Made by a program: the position numbers and the translations under genes. From Skermanella mucosa (GTDB lineage Bacteria; Pseudomonadota; Alphaproteobacteria; Azospirillales; Azospirillaceae): a DNA stretch of 64,000 nt. Of the stretch, positions 40,952 through 50,718 are shown piece by piece; position 1 is the stretch's first letter, and each line of letters opens with the position of its first letter. Where the stretch lies: NCBI RefSeq assembly GCF_016765655.2, contig NZ_CP086106.1, positions 2,414,501-2,478,500 on the forward strand. Direction: 5' to 3'. The notes below the pieces were generated by a model that did not search any database, had not been told where the DNA came from, and was given only the letters and a program-made list of their open reading frames with translations.

Positions 40952-41757
40952 TCCTGGAGGCGCAGGCGCTCCGCTACGACTATGCCGGCGGCATCGAGGC
41001 GCTGCGCGGCCTCGACCTCGCCGTCGGGCGCGGGCGCAAGCTGGCCCTGCTGGGGCCGAACGGCTGCGGCAAGACGACCCTGTTCCTGCACCTGAACGGC
41101 ACCCTGAAGCCGCGCGGCGGGCGCGTGCTGCTCGATGGATCGCCGGCGGGATACGACCGCCGATCGCTCCGCAACTGGCGCAGCCGGGTGGCGCTGGTGC
41201 TCCAGGATCCGGACGACCAGATCTTCGCCGCGACGGTCGCCCGCGACGTCGCCTTCGGGCCGCTCAACCTGGACCTGGCGCAAGCGGAGGTGCGCCGGCG
41301 GGTGGACGGTGCCTTGGCCGACCTGGGCATTTCGGATCTGGCCGACCGCCCGACCCACATGCTCAGCTTCGGCCAGAAGCGGCGCGTCGCCATCGCGGGC
41401 GCCCTGGCGATGCGGCCGGAGGTGCTTCTGCTGGACGAACCCACCGCCGGGCTGGATGCCGACGGCGTCGCGCGCCTGATGTCTGTCCTGGACGGGCTTG
41501 CCGCGCAGGGAATGACGCTGGTCCTCTCCACCCACGACGTCGACCTCGCCTATGCCTGGGCGGACGACATCGCGATCCTGCACGGGGGCATGACGCTGAT
41601 CAGGGGAGCGGCGCCCGACGTGCTGGGCGACGCCCAGGCGCTGGCGCGGGCGAGGCTGCGGCCGCCCCTGCTGCTGGAACTGGCGCGGGCGATGAAGCTG
41701 CCGCAGCCATGGCCCCGGACGCGGGAGGCCATGCTGGGACTCCGGGCCGGCGCGTGA
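40948..41757 (+). CDS. cbiO: Cobalt transporter ATP-binding subunit CbiO
   Basis: 269 residues, EcfA-type ABC ATPase. Walker A GPNGCGKTTLF, Q-loop VLQDPDDQIF, signature LSFGQKRRVAIAGAL, Walker B LLLDEPTAGLD and the switch His in STHDVDLAY are all present. ATG 40948 overlaps the cbiQ stop. It completes the cbiMNQO operon. Confidence 0.95.
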   Translation: MILEAQALRYDYAGGIEALRGLDLAVGRGRKLALLGPNGCGKTTLFLHLNGTLKPRGGRVLLDGSPAGYDRRSLRNWRSRVALVLQDPDDQIFAATVARDVAFGPLNLDLAQAEVRRRVDGALADLGISDLADRPTHMLSFGQKRRVAIAGALAMRPEVLLLDEPTAGLDADGVARLMSVLDGLAAQGMTLVLSTHDVDLAYAWADDIAILHGGMTLIRGAAPDVLGDAQALARARLRPPLLLELARAMKLPQPWPRTREAMLGLRAGA

Positions 41758-41803
41758 ACCGGCCGTCTTGGAATCTCGGACAGGCATAACAACTTCTCAC
41801 CCC

Positions 41804-42013
41804 ATGAGCGAGATTTCCCCAAAGCCCCGCCGGCTCCCGGCCTGCCCGATCTGCGGGCGGCCGGCCGATCCACAGTACAAACCGTTCTGCACGCCCCGAT
41901 GCGCCGACGTGGACCTGAACCGTTGGTTGGGCGGGGTCTATAGGGTCGAGGCCAACGATCCGGAAGCGGAGATCGAGACCGATTTCGACGCCGATCCGGA
42001 GAGGCTCCACTGA
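41804..42013 (+). CDS. yacG: DNA gyrase inhibitor / zinc protein YacG
   Basis: 69 residues with the four-Cys zinc knuckle (CPICG and FCTPRC), LNRWLGGVYRV and an acidic C-terminal tail (EAEIETDFDADPE). This fits YacG in length and motifs. ATG 41804 is preferred; an in-frame TTG at 41768 lacks a ribosome site. In related bacteria yacG often sits beside maf/rng; here those genes are 11 kb away. Confidence 0.9.
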   Translation: MSEISPKPRRLPACPICGRPADPQYKPFCTPRCADVDLNRWLGGVYRVEANDPEAEIETDFDADPERLH

Positions 42014-42148
42014 CGGGCTTGGACATCGCCGTGGCATTAAGCCGCGACCCCTGCAATGTCATTCAAATCCATCTGAACTGTAACCGACCCGACATGTCGC
42101 ATTGATACCGTCCCGGCCTTCAAGACGAGGCCTTACGGAGCAGCGACG

Positions 42149-44335
42149 ATGACCGGGTTGAAGTTCGACACCCTGTTTCCGATTCCGGGGTTCGCCCGGC
42201 AGCAGGCGGCGTTGCCGCTGGCGCCCTGGAACCTGATGGCCGCCTATTCCGACTATCTGGTGGACCTCATGCAGCGCCAGGTGATCTTCCTGGACATCCT
42301 GCGGAAGCGCGGCAACGGCTTCGTGGAGATGGAGCGCAAGGGGCTGCCCCCGGTCCTGGCTTTCGAGTACGACATCGTCGTCGACGGCCGCCTGATAGAG
42401 CGGCCGGTCAACTACGCGCTGGTGCAAATCCGCCCGCCGGCCGGCGTTGAGATCGACGCCGCGGCCCGGCCCTACATCATCGTGGATCCGCGGGCTGGGC
42501 ACGGTGCGGGCATCGGCGGCTCCAAGATGGAAAGCCAGGTCGGCGTGGCGCTGCGCGCCGGCCATCCCGTCTATTTCGTGATCTTCTTCCCCGAGCCTGA
42601 GCCCGGCCAGACCATCATCGACGTCTGCCGCGCCGAGCAGGTCTTCGTCCGGGCCGTCGCCGAGCGCCACCCTGACGCGCCGAAGCCGGTGATCGAGGGG
42701 AATTGCCAGGGCGGATGGGCGGTCATGATGCTGGCCGCCTCCCAGCCGGAGATCACCGGCCCGATCGTGATCAACGGCGCGCCGCTGTCCTACTGGTCCG
42801 GCGTCAGCGGCAAGAACCCGATGCGCTACACCGGCGGCCTTTCCGGCGGTTCCTGGGGCGCGCTGCTGGCGGCCGACCTGGGCAACGGCAGGTTCGACGG
42901 CGCCAACCTCGTGCTCAACTTCGAATCCCTCAACCCTGCCAATACGTTCTGGAAGAAATACTACAACCTGTTCTCCCAGGTGGACACGGAGGAGAAGCGC
43001 TTCCTCGACTTCGAGCGCTGGTGGGGCGGCTTCTACCTGATGAACGAGGAGGAGATCCGCTGGATCGTCAACAACCTGTTCATCGGCAACAAGTTCGCCG
43101 CCGGCCGGGTCGAGATCGACGCGGAGAACCACTTCGACATCAAGAATATCCGGTCGCCGATCATCGTCTTCGCCTCCGCCGGCGACAACATCACGCCGCC
43201 GCAGCAGGCTTTGAACTGGATCGCCGACGTCTATTCCAGCACCGCGGAGATCAAGGCCAACGGTCAGGTGATCGCGTATCTGCTTCACGAGGATGTCGGC
43301 CATCTCGGCATCTTCGTGTCGGGTAAGATCGCTCGCAAGGAACACACGGAGATCGTCAGCACGCTCCAGTTCATCGAGACCGCGGCTCCCGGCCTGTACG
43401 AGATCGTCATCACCGAGAAGAGCGTGGTGGACGGCGAGGTGCGCTACAGCGTGGCGCTGGCCGAACGGGAGATCGAGGACATTCTGAAGCTCGACAGCGA
43501 CGGGCGCGACGACGAGCGCGCGTTCGAGGCAGCCGCCCATGTCTCGGAAGTCACCGAGCGGTTCTATACCGGCATGGTCCGGCCCCTCGTCAGGGCGGTG
43601 ACCGACGAGAACTCGGCCAAGCTGCGCCGCGCCCTGCATCCGCTCCGCTCCCAGCGCACGGTGCTGAGCGACGCGAACCCGGCCCTGTGGCCGGTGGCCC
43701 CTCTGGCCGAGGCGGTCCGCGCCGCCCGGCGGCCGGTCAAGCCGGGCAATCCCTTCCTGACGGTGGAGCGCGCCGTATCCGACAGCATCGCCCAGACGCT
43801 CGACACCTACCGGGACATGCGCGACAGCGCCCGGGAGGCCGCTTTCCGCCTGATCTACGGCAGTCTGCACGGCCTGCTTCCGGCCGAAGGGGCAGGGCAG
43901 GGCGGCTCGCCGGCGAGCCGGGACCTGCGCGACGCGCCGGAGATCCGCATCGTCCTGGACGGGATCGCAGAGGGCGGTTACGCCCACGCGGTCGTCCGCA
44001 TGATGCTGCTGCTGGCCGACGCCCGCGGCACGGTCCGGCGCAGCCGGCTGGAGCGCGCCGACCGCCTGCTGAAGGAGGACCCCGCCTTCGCCGGGTTCCC
44101 GGCGGAGGGCCTCAAGCAGATCATCCATGAGCAGACCCTGATCATCGAGCTGGAGCCCGCGCAGGCGCTGGCGACGCTCCCGGTGCTGCTGTCCGATCCG
44201 GACGATGCCAGCCGCGCCCTGGCGGTCGTGGAAGCCGTCGCCGGCCCGCGCGAGGAGATGGAGGAGCGGACCGTCGCCATGCTCGCCCGCATGGCCGAAG
44301 TCCTCTCGGGCGGCGACCGATCGGAGGCGGCGTGA
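42149..44335 (+). CDS. DUF3141 protein, PHA-synthase-like alpha/beta hydrolase (copy 2)
   Basis: 728 residues, paralogue of the protein at 3531-5702. Nucleophile-type box GNCQGGW with Cys near residue 186, even closer to the Gx-Cys-x-GG of PHA synthases than copy 1; conserved PYIIVDPRAGHGAGIGG, FDGANLVLNFESLNPANTFW and HEDVGHLGIFVSGK. The C-terminal half is helical and charged. GGAG precedes ATG 42149. The stop lies 2 bases before the CoA-transferase alpha ATG, so the three genes are probably one operon. This suggests a role with acyl-CoA or hydroxyacid metabolism, which is inference. Confidence 0.86.
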   Translation: MTGLKFDTLFPIPGFARQQAALPLAPWNLMAAYSDYLVDLMQRQVIFLDILRKRGNGFVEMERKGLPPVLAFEYDIVVDGRLIERPVNYALVQIRPPAGVEIDAAARPYIIVDPRAGHGAGIGGSKMESQVGVALRAGHPVYFVIFFPEPEPGQTIIDVCRAEQVFVRAVAERHPDAPKPVIEGNCQGGWAVMMLAASQPEITGPIVINGAPLSYWSGVSGKNPMRYTGGLSGGSWGALLAADLGNGRFDGANLVLNFESLNPANTFWKKYYNLFSQVDTEEKRFLDFERWWGGFYLMNEEEIRWIVNNLFIGNKFAAGRVEIDAENHFDIKNIRSPIIVFASAGDNITPPQQALNWIADVYSSTAEIKANGQVIAYLLHEDVGHLGIFVSGKIARKEHTEIVSTLQFIETAAPGLYEIVITEKSVVDGEVRYSVALAEREIEDILKLDSDGRDDERAFEAAAHVSEVTERFYTGMVRPLVRAVTDENSAKLRRALHPLRSQRTVLSDANPALWPVAPLAEAVRAARRPVKPGNPFLTVERAVSDSIAQTLDTYRDMRDSAREAAFRLIYGSLHGLLPAEGAGQGGSPASRDLRDAPEIRIVLDGIAEGGYAHAVVRMMLLLADARGTVRRSRLERADRLLKEDPAFAGFPAEGLKQIIHEQTLIIELEPAQALATLPVLLSDPDDASRALAVVEAVAGPREEMEERTVAMLARMAEVLSGGDRSEAA

Positions 44336-44337
44336 CC

Positions 44338-44988
44338 ATGAAGGGCATCAAGATCGAGGACGCCGTCGCCCGGATTCCCGACGGAGCCAGCCTGATGGTC
44401 GGTGGCTTCATGGGGGTGGGCACGTCGGAGCGGATCATGGACGAGCTGGTGCGCCAGGGCCGGCGCGACCTGACCGTCATTGCCAACGACACCGCGCGGT
44501 CGGGGATCGGGATCGGCAAGCTGGTCGACGCTCGCGCCCTGTCGAAGGTCATCGTCAGCCATATCGGCACCAACCCCGAGACCCAGCGGCAGATGATCGC
44601 CGGGGACCTCGCGGTCGAGCTGGTGCCGCAGGGCACGCTGGCCGAGCGGGTCCGCGCCGGGGGCTTCGGCCTGGGCGGCATACTGACCCGCACCGGCCTG
44701 GGCACGGCGGTGGAGGAGGGCAAGACGCGGATCGAGGTGAACGGCGAGCCCTTCCTGCTGGAGCTCCCGCTGCGCGCCGACTTCGCGATCGTCCACGCCA
44801 AGCAGGCGGACTACGCCTGCAATCTCGCCTATTCGCTGACGGCCCAGAACTTCAACCCGATCATGGCGATGGCCGCGGACGTGGTGATCGTCGATGCCGA
44901 GGATATCGTGCCGATCGGCGTGATTCCGCCCGACAGCGTCCGCACGCCGGGCGTTCTGGTGGATTACCTGCTGAACCGGGGGGCTTGA
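44338..44988 (+). CDS. CoA-transferase subunit A (acetate/acetoacetate type)
   Basis: 216 residues, family I 3-oxoacid/acetate CoA-transferase alpha subunit. GGFMGVGTSERIMDELV is the CoA-binding GG-x-G region; FGLGGILTRTGLGT and FNPIMAMAADVVIVDAE follow. ATG 44338 follows GGAGG; a GTG at 44332 overlapping the DUF3141 stop is also possible. It pairs with the beta subunit 3 bases downstream. Confidence 0.92.
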   Translation: MKGIKIEDAVARIPDGASLMVGGFMGVGTSERIMDELVRQGRRDLTVIANDTARSGIGIGKLVDARALSKVIVSHIGTNPETQRQMIAGDLAVELVPQGTLAERVRAGGFGLGGILTRTGLGTAVEEGKTRIEVNGEPFLLELPLRADFAIVHAKQADYACNLAYSLTAQNFNPIMAMAADVVIVDAEDIVPIGVIPPDSVRTPGVLVDYLLNRGA

Positions 44989-44991
44989 GCC

Positions 44992-45642
44992 ATGGACGCG
45001 CAGACCATCATCGTCAAGCGGGTGGCCCAGGAGCTGAAGCCGGGCACCCTGGTCAACCTGGGCATCGGCATGCCGACCAGGGTGTCCAACCACCTGCCGG
45101 CCGGCGTCACGGTGTTCTTCCAGTCGGAGAACGGACTGCTCGGCATGGGTCCGGTGCCGCCCGACGGCATGGAGGACCCGGACCTGACCGACGCGGGCGG
45201 CGGCTTCGTCACCGCCCTGCCGGGGGCCGCGGCGTTCGACAGCGCCATGTCGTTCGGCCTGATCCGCGGCGGCCACCTGGACGTCACGGTGCTCGGCGGC
45301 CTCCAGGTCGATCGGCTGGGGCGGCTCGCCAACTGGATGATCCCGGGCAAGATGATCCCCGGCATGGGCGGGGCCATGGACTTGGTCTCGGGAGCCAAGC
45401 GGGTGATCGTCGCGATGACCCACACCGCCAAGGGCGCCCCGAAGATCCTTCGGGAATGCACCCTGCCGCTCACGTCGGTGCGGCGCGTCAGCCTGGTGGT
45501 GACCGACATGGCGGTGATCGGCTTTACCGATGACGGTCCGGAGCTGCGGGAGACGGCACCCGGCGTCACCGTCGCGGAGGTGCTGGCGGCGACCGAGGCC
45601 GAACTGATCGTGCCGGACCATGTGCCCGTGATGGCGGTGTGA
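44992..45642 (+). CDS. CoA-transferase subunit B (acetate/acetoacetate type)
   Basis: 216 residues. The catalytic Glu is in SENGLLG (about residue 46); [14 protein letters not shown] and [18 protein letters not shown] are typical. It completes the heterodimer that exchanges CoA between short-chain acids and acyl-CoAs. It ends 9 bases from the convergent ROK gene. Confidence 0.93.
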   Translation: MDAQTIIVKRVAQELKPGTLVNLGIGMPTRVSNHLPAGVTVFFQSENGLLGMGPVPPDGMEDPDLTDAGGGFVTALPGAAAFDSAMSFGLIRGGHLDVTVLGGLQVDRLGRLANWMIPGKMIPGMGGAMDLVSGAKRVIVAMTHTAKGAPKILRECTLPLTSVRRVSLVVTDMAVIGFTDDGPELRETAPGVTVAEVLAATEAELIVPDHVPVMAV

Positions 45643-45651
45643 CGCCCGGCG

Positions 45652-46827
45652 TCAGCCGCGCGCGATCGACAGGCGGGGAGGCGCCAGGAACCCGTCGAGG
45701 GCCAGGGCGATGCCGCCCATCGGGACGGCATCCTCGCCCAGGGGCGAAACCCGCACGCTGACGCCCGCCGCGGGCGGGCCGAGCGCATGCTCGGCAATAG
45801 CCCGCTCCAGGCCGGGCACGATATGGGCGCCGACGACAGCCAGGTTGCCGCCCAGGACGATCAGCCCCGGATTGAGGATGTTGACGATGTTGGACAGGGC
45901 AAATCCCAGGTGCCGCGCGACCTCGTCCAGCAGCTCCCGGACCCCCGCCCGGCCCTCCGCCGCCAAGCCGGCGACGGCGCCGATGTCGGCCGCGTCGATG
46001 CCCCGGTCCGCCAGGGTACGCAGGATCGCGGCTTCCGACACATAGGTCTCCAGGCAACCGCGCCGGCCGCAGCCGCATCGCCTCCCCTCCGGCGAGACCT
46101 TGGTGTGCCCGATTTCCCCGGCGAAACCGCCGGCGCCCCGATAGACGCGGCCGCCCAGCACCAGCGCGCCGCCGACACCCGAGTCGCCGGTCAGATAGAC
46201 GTAATCGTCCGTCTCCCGGCACAGCCCGAACAGGCGCTCGGCGATGGCGGCGGCCTTGGTGTCGTTGTCGACCTCGACCGGACAGTCGAAGATCTCCTCC
46301 AGCATGGCGCGGATCGGCACGTCCCGCCAACCGAGGTTCGGCGCCAGGATCAGGGTGCCGTTCCGGTCCATCAGTCCGGGTATGCCCACGCCCAGGGCCC
46401 GGACCGACGACCAGGTCTCGCCGATCTCCGCGATCTCGCGATCGACCGCCTTGCGCAGGGTGACCAGCGCCGCCTTCATGTCCAGGCTGCCCGGAAGCTG
46501 GCAATGGCCGAGCACCTCGCCGGCGAGGGTGGTGGTGACGACCCGGATCGTTGCGGGCTCCAGCCGGATGCCGACCAGCACGCCGGCGCTCCTTGGAATG
46601 GACAGCGCCGTTTCCGGCCGGCCGACCCGGCGCGCCTTGCTCTGTTCCGACCGCTCGACCAGCCGCAGATCCTGCAGCTGGGCGACGACCGTCGAGACCG
46701 TCGCCTTGTCCAGGCCGGTGAGCTTGCCGAGATCGCGCTGGGAGCTTTCCGGATGCTCCCGCAGGGCGTGAAAGACGCGCGCCAGATTGATCTGGCGAAT
46801 CAATGCCGAGTTCACCCGGGCTGACAC
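45652..46827 (-). CDS. ROK-family repressor (XylR-like)
   Basis: 391 residues. N-terminal winged helix (ESSQRDLGKLTGLDKATVST) and a ROK domain with GIRLEPATIRVV, EVDNDTKAAAIAE, EIGHTKV and an intact zinc motif CGCGRRGCLE. GTG 46827 follows GAGGAG; the longer in-frame extension to 47268 crosses the AT-rich divergent promoter region. It is divergent from the isomerase/oxidoreductase/xylA operon and probably represses it until a pentose is present. Confidence 0.9.
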   Translation of the reverse strand: MSARVNSALIRQINLARVFHALREHPESSQRDLGKLTGLDKATVSTVVAQLQDLRLVERSEQSKARRVGRPETALSIPRSAGVLVGIRLEPATIRVVTTTLAGEVLGHCQLPGSLDMKAALVTLRKAVDREIAEIGETWSSVRALGVGIPGLMDRNGTLILAPNLGWRDVPIRAMLEEIFDCPVEVDNDTKAAAIAERLFGLCRETDDYVYLTGDSGVGGALVLGGRVYRGAGGFAGEIGHTKVSPEGRRCGCGRRGCLETYVSEAAILRTLADRGIDAADIGAVAGLAAEGRAGVRELLDEVARHLGFALSNIVNILNPGLIVLGGNLAVVGAHIVPGLERAIAEHALGPPAAGVSVRVSPLGEDAVPMGGIALALDGFLAPPRLSIARG

Positions 46828-47095
46828 GGCGATGTTCTCCTCGCCTGCTTGACCATGCCTAAACTCTAGGCTACGCTTATTTTTGTTCGATGGTCTATCT
46901 AATTTGAGACCGAGCGCACACAAGACGCCGCCCCATCGAACGGGAGGGAGAAACGCCAGTGCCGCGCACAGACCCGCGCCAGCAGAGCCATCCCCGCACC
47001 ATTCCCTCCCTGCGTCCGTTGTCGATATGGCGGCACGGCGCCAAGCGGCTACGCTTCGCGGACAGTCCGCTCCATCCCCGGGAGGACCCGACCAG
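46828..47095. promoter_or_regulatory. Divergent promoter region, ROK repressor / sugar operon
   Basis: 268 bases between the two divergent start codons. The ROK-proximal part (about 46860-46910) is AT-rich, with TTAGATAGACCATCG and AAAAATAAGCG on the minus strand. I see no clean palindrome. GGAGG at 47081-47085 is the ribosome site for the first sugar gene. Confidence 0.5.
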
Positions 47096-48169
47096 ATGAA
47101 GACGATCAAGGGACCGGCCATCTTTCTCGCCCAGTTCGCGGGAGACTCCGAGCCGTTCGATACCCTCAAAGGCATCGCCGGCTGGGCGGCGCAACATGGC
47201 TTCAAGGGCGTGCAGATCCCGTCCTGGGACGCCCGCCTGTTCGATCTCGCCAAGGCGGCGGAGAGCAAGACCTATTGCGACGAGGTCAAAGGCATCCTGA
47301 ACGAGGCGGGCGTCGAATTGACGGAGCTGTCTACGCACCTCCAGGGCCAGCTTGTCGCCGTCCATCCCGCCTACGACCTGGCGTTCGACGGATTCGCGGC
47401 TCCGGAAGTGCGCGGCAACCCCGCGGCGCGCCAGCAATGGGCGGTCGAACAGCTCCAGCTGGCGGCCAAGGCCTCCGGCAATCTCGGGCTGACGGCGCAC
47501 GCGACATTCTCCGGCGCGCTTGCCTGGCCCTATCTCTACCCCTGGCCGCAAAGGCCGGCGGGGCTGGTCGAGACGGCGTTCGACGAACTGGCGAAGCGCT
47601 GGCTGCCGATCCTCAACGAGTTCGACCGGGCCGGCGTCGACCTCTGCTACGAGATCCATCCGGGCGAGGACCTGCACGATGGCGTCACGTTCGAGATGTT
47701 CCTGGAGCGGGTCGGCGGCCATCCTCGCTGCAACATCCTGTACGACCCCAGCCATTTCGTGCTCCAGCAGCTCGATTATCTCGGCTACATCGACGTCTAC
47801 CACGAGCGTATCCGGATGTTCCACGCGAAGGACGCCGAGTTCAACCCGTCGCCGCGCCAGGGTGTCTATGGCGGCTTCCAGCCCTGGATCGACCGCGCAG
47901 GGCGGTTCCGCTCGCTGGGGGACGGGCAGGTCGATTTCACCGGCATCTTCTCCAAGCTGACGCGGTACGGGTTCGACGGCTGGGCCGTGCTGGAATGGGA
48001 ATGCTGCATGAAGCATCCGGAGCAGGGTGCCGCCGAGGGGGCGGCCTTCATCGAGGCGCACATCATCGAGGTGACCGAGCGCGCCTTCGACGACTTCGCC
48101 GAGGCCGGCACGGACGATGCCGCCAACCGCAGCATGCTGGGCCTCGACCGCGCGGGAGGACAGCCATGA
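47096..48169 (+). CDS. Sugar phosphate isomerase/epimerase-like TIM-barrel protein
   Basis: 357 residues, AP-endonuclease-2/xylose-isomerase-like fold. Metal-ligand-like blocks: YEIHPGEDLHDGVTFEMFL, ILYDPSHFVLQQLDYL, MFHAKDAEF and AVLEWECCMKHPEQGA. ATG 47096 is preferred over upstream in-frame codons that run through the promoter region. First gene of a sugar operon with a Gfo/Idh/MocA dehydrogenase (4-base overlap) and xylose isomerase. The exact sugar is unknown. Confidence 0.88.
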   Translation: MKTIKGPAIFLAQFAGDSEPFDTLKGIAGWAAQHGFKGVQIPSWDARLFDLAKAAESKTYCDEVKGILNEAGVELTELSTHLQGQLVAVHPAYDLAFDGFAAPEVRGNPAARQQWAVEQLQLAAKASGNLGLTAHATFSGALAWPYLYPWPQRPAGLVETAFDELAKRWLPILNEFDRAGVDLCYEIHPGEDLHDGVTFEMFLERVGGHPRCNILYDPSHFVLQQLDYLGYIDVYHERIRMFHAKDAEFNPSPRQGVYGGFQPWIDRAGRFRSLGDGQVDFTGIFSKLTRYGFDGWAVLEWECCMKHPEQGAAEGAAFIEAHIIEVTERAFDDFAEAGTDDAANRSMLGLDRAGGQP

Positions 48170-49350
48170 CGATCGAAGGCAGCCAGGGCGGGGCGCCGAA
48201 GCGGCGCCTCCGGCTCGGCATGGTCGGCGGCGGGCGCGGCGCCTTCATCGGCGCGGTCCATCGCATCGCCGCGCGCCTGGACGACCGGTGGGAACTGGTC
48301 GCGGGCGCCCTCTCCAGCGATCCGCAGCGGGCGCGGGACAGCGCCGCCGATCTCCACATCGCGGGCGACCGCGCCTATTCCGACTTCGCCGAGATGGCGC
48401 GGGCCGAGGCGGGGCGCCGTGACGGCATCGACGCCGTCGCGATCGTGACGCCCAACCATCTGCACCATTCCGCCGCCCGCGCCTTCCTGGACGCCGGCAT
48501 CCACGTGATCTGCGACAAGCCGATGACCGCGACGGTGGCGCAGGCCGAGGATCTGGCGGCGGCGGTCGAGGCGAGCGGACGGCTGTTCGCCCTGACCCAC
48601 AACTACACCGGCTACCCGATGGTCCGGCACGCCCGCGCCTTGGTGGCCGAAGGCGGGCTCGGTACCGTCCGGGTCGTCCAGGTCGAGTATCCCCAGGACT
48701 GGCTGACCGTCTCGCTGGAGGAGACCGGCCAGAAGCAGGCGGCTTGGCGGACCGACCCGGCGCAGACCGGCGGGGGAGGGTGCATCGGCGATATCGGCAC
48801 CCATGCCTTCAACCTGGCGGAGTTCGTCTCCGGCCTCCACTGCACCCAGATCGCCGCCGATCTTTCCAGTTTCGTGGAGGGACGGCGGGTGGACGACAAC
48901 GTCAACATGCTGCTGCGCTTCAGCAGCGGGGCGCGGGGCATGCTGTGGTCGAGCCAGGTGGCGCCCGGCCATGAGAACGGTTTGCGCCTCCGGATCTTCG
49001 GCGACAAGGCCGGGCTGGAATGGCACCAGGAGCAGCCGAACCACCTGCGCGTGACCCGGTTCGGCGAGCCGCCGCAGCTGGTCACCCGCAACGGCCCGGG
49101 TTCCGGCCCCGCGGCGGCGCACGCCAGCCGGATTCCCGCCGGCCATCCCGAGGGCTACCTGGAGGGCTTCGCACAGATCTACAGCGACATCGCCGAACAG
49201 GTCGCGGCACGGATCGAGGGCCGCGAGCCCGACCCGGCCTCGCTGCTGGTGCCGACCGTCGAAGAGGGCGTGCGCGGAGTTCGCTTCATCTCCGCCGCCA
49301 TCGATTCCAGCCGCAACAACGCGGCCTGGACAGCGCTTTCGACCCATTGA
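48166..49350 (+). CDS. Gfo/Idh/MocA-family oxidoreductase
   Basis: 394 residues. N-terminal NAD(P)-binding fold RLGMVGGGRGAFIGAVH, IVTPNHLHH, and the catalytic ICDKPMT region; the C-terminal sheet domain has GGGGCIGDIGTHAFNLAEF with the conserved Asp and His. ATG overlaps the stop of the preceding gene. It likely oxidises a sugar or cyclitol in concert with the isomerase-like protein. Confidence 0.9.
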   Translation: MTIEGSQGGAPKRRLRLGMVGGGRGAFIGAVHRIAARLDDRWELVAGALSSDPQRARDSAADLHIAGDRAYSDFAEMARAEAGRRDGIDAVAIVTPNHLHHSAARAFLDAGIHVICDKPMTATVAQAEDLAAAVEASGRLFALTHNYTGYPMVRHARALVAEGGLGTVRVVQVEYPQDWLTVSLEETGQKQAAWRTDPAQTGGGGCIGDIGTHAFNLAEFVSGLHCTQIAADLSSFVEGRRVDDNVNMLLRFSSGARGMLWSSQVAPGHENGLRLRIFGDKAGLEWHQEQPNHLRVTRFGEPPQLVTRNGPGSGPAAAHASRIPAGHPEGYLEGFAQIYSDIAEQVAARIEGREPDPASLLVPTVEEGVRGVRFISAAIDSSRNNAAWTALSTH

Positions 49351-49368
49351 TCCGCCGGAGCTTCAGCC

Positions 49369-50679
49369 ATGACTGCCCCGTATTTCGAGACTATCGGCCG
49401 CATCCCCTTCAAGGGACCGGAATCCGACGATCCCCTGGCGTTCCGCCACTACGAACCCGACCGCCTGGTGCTGGGCAAGCGTATGGAGGACCATCTGCGG
49501 GTCGCCGTCTGCTGGTGGCATACCTTCTGCTGGCCCGGCGTGGACATGTTCGGCGCCGGCACCTTCGACCGGCCCTGGCAGGCGGCGGACACCCTGGAGA
49601 ACGCCGAACTGAAGCTTCATGCCGCCTTCGAGTTCTTCGAGAAGCTGGGCGTGCCGTTCTTCTGCTTCCACGACGCCGACGTGGCCCCGCTGGGGGAGAC
49701 CATCGCGGAGGGCGACGCCAGCCTCGCCCGGATCGAGGAACTGATGCGGGACGGCATCGACCGTACCGGCGTCAAGCTGCTGTGGGGGACCGCCAACCTG
49801 TTCTCGCACCGGCGCTACATGGCCGGCGGGGCGACCAACCCCGACCCGGAGGTCTTCGCCTTCGCTGCGGCGCAGGTCGCTCGGGTACTGGAGATGACGC
49901 ACCGCCTGGGCGGCGAGAACTATGTGCTGTGGGGTGGCCGGGAAGGGTATGACACCCTGCTCAACACCGACATGAAGCGGGAGCTGGACCAGCTCGGCCG
50001 GTTCATGTCCCTGGTGGTCGAGCACAAGCACCGGATCGGTTTCAAGGGCACGATCCTGATCGAGCCGAAGCCGATGGAGCCGACCAAGCACCAGTACGAC
50101 CACGACGCCGCGACGGTCCACGCCTTCCTGCGGAAGTACGGGCTGGAGAACGAGATAAAGCTGAACCTGGAGGTCAACCACGCGACGCTGGCCGGCCATT
50201 CCTTCGAGCACGAGGTCGCCTATGCCATCGCCAACGGCCTGATGGGCAGCTTCGATATCAACCGCGGCGACCCGCAGAACGGCTGGGACACCGACCAGTT
50301 CCCCAACGACGACCGGGAGGCGGCGCTGGCCCTGTACCATGTCCTGTCGGCCGGTGGCTTGACCACGGGCGGCTTCAACTTCGACGCCAAGGTGCGGCGG
50401 CAGTCCATCGACCCGGAGGATCTGTTCATCGCCCATATCGGCGGCATGGACACGCTGGCGCGCGGGCTGCTGATGGCGGAGCGGATGATCCGGGACGGCA
50501 AGCTGGCCTTCCATGTCGCGGACCGCTATGCCGGCTGGAACGAGGGGCTGGGGGCCGACATCCTGGACGGCCGTGTCGGGCTGGGCGATCTCGCCAAGCT
50601 GGCCCGCGACCGGAACCTGAAACCGGAACCCCGCTCCGGCCGGCAGGAGTATCTGGAGAACCTGGTTAACAGGTATTAG
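49369..50679 (+). CDS. xylA: Xylose isomerase
   Basis: 436 residues, class II xylose isomerase. The catalytic His is in [14 protein letters not shown]; the family signature [16 protein letters not shown], the metal-site [14 protein letters not shown] and [15 protein letters not shown] follow. It interconverts D-xylose and D-xylulose. No xylulokinase is seen in the window. Located 18 bases after the oxidoreductase gene and under probable control of the adjacent ROK repressor. Confidence 0.97.
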   Translation: MTAPYFETIGRIPFKGPESDDPLAFRHYEPDRLVLGKRMEDHLRVAVCWWHTFCWPGVDMFGAGTFDRPWQAADTLENAELKLHAAFEFFEKLGVPFFCFHDADVAPLGETIAEGDASLARIEELMRDGIDRTGVKLLWGTANLFSHRRYMAGGATNPDPEVFAFAAAQVARVLEMTHRLGGENYVLWGGREGYDTLLNTDMKRELDQLGRFMSLVVEHKHRIGFKGTILIEPKPMEPTKHQYDHDAATVHAFLRKYGLENEIKLNLEVNHATLAGHSFEHEVAYAIANGLMGSFDINRGDPQNGWDTDQFPNDDREAALALYHVLSAGGLTTGGFNFDAKVRRQSIDPEDLFIAHIGGMDTLARGLLMAERMIRDGKLAFHVADRYAGWNEGLGADILDGRVGLGDLAKLARDRNLKPEPRSGRQEYLENLVNRY

Positions 50680-50718
50680 GGTGGCGTCCACGCCTGAGGA
50701 AAACGAGGAGCCGACACC

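Noticed and set aside
42059..44128. 689-codon minus-strand frame opposite the second DUF3141 gene
   Set aside because: Antisense to a conserved gene with a paralogue; low-complexity Asp/Arg/Gly-rich translation typical of shadow frames.
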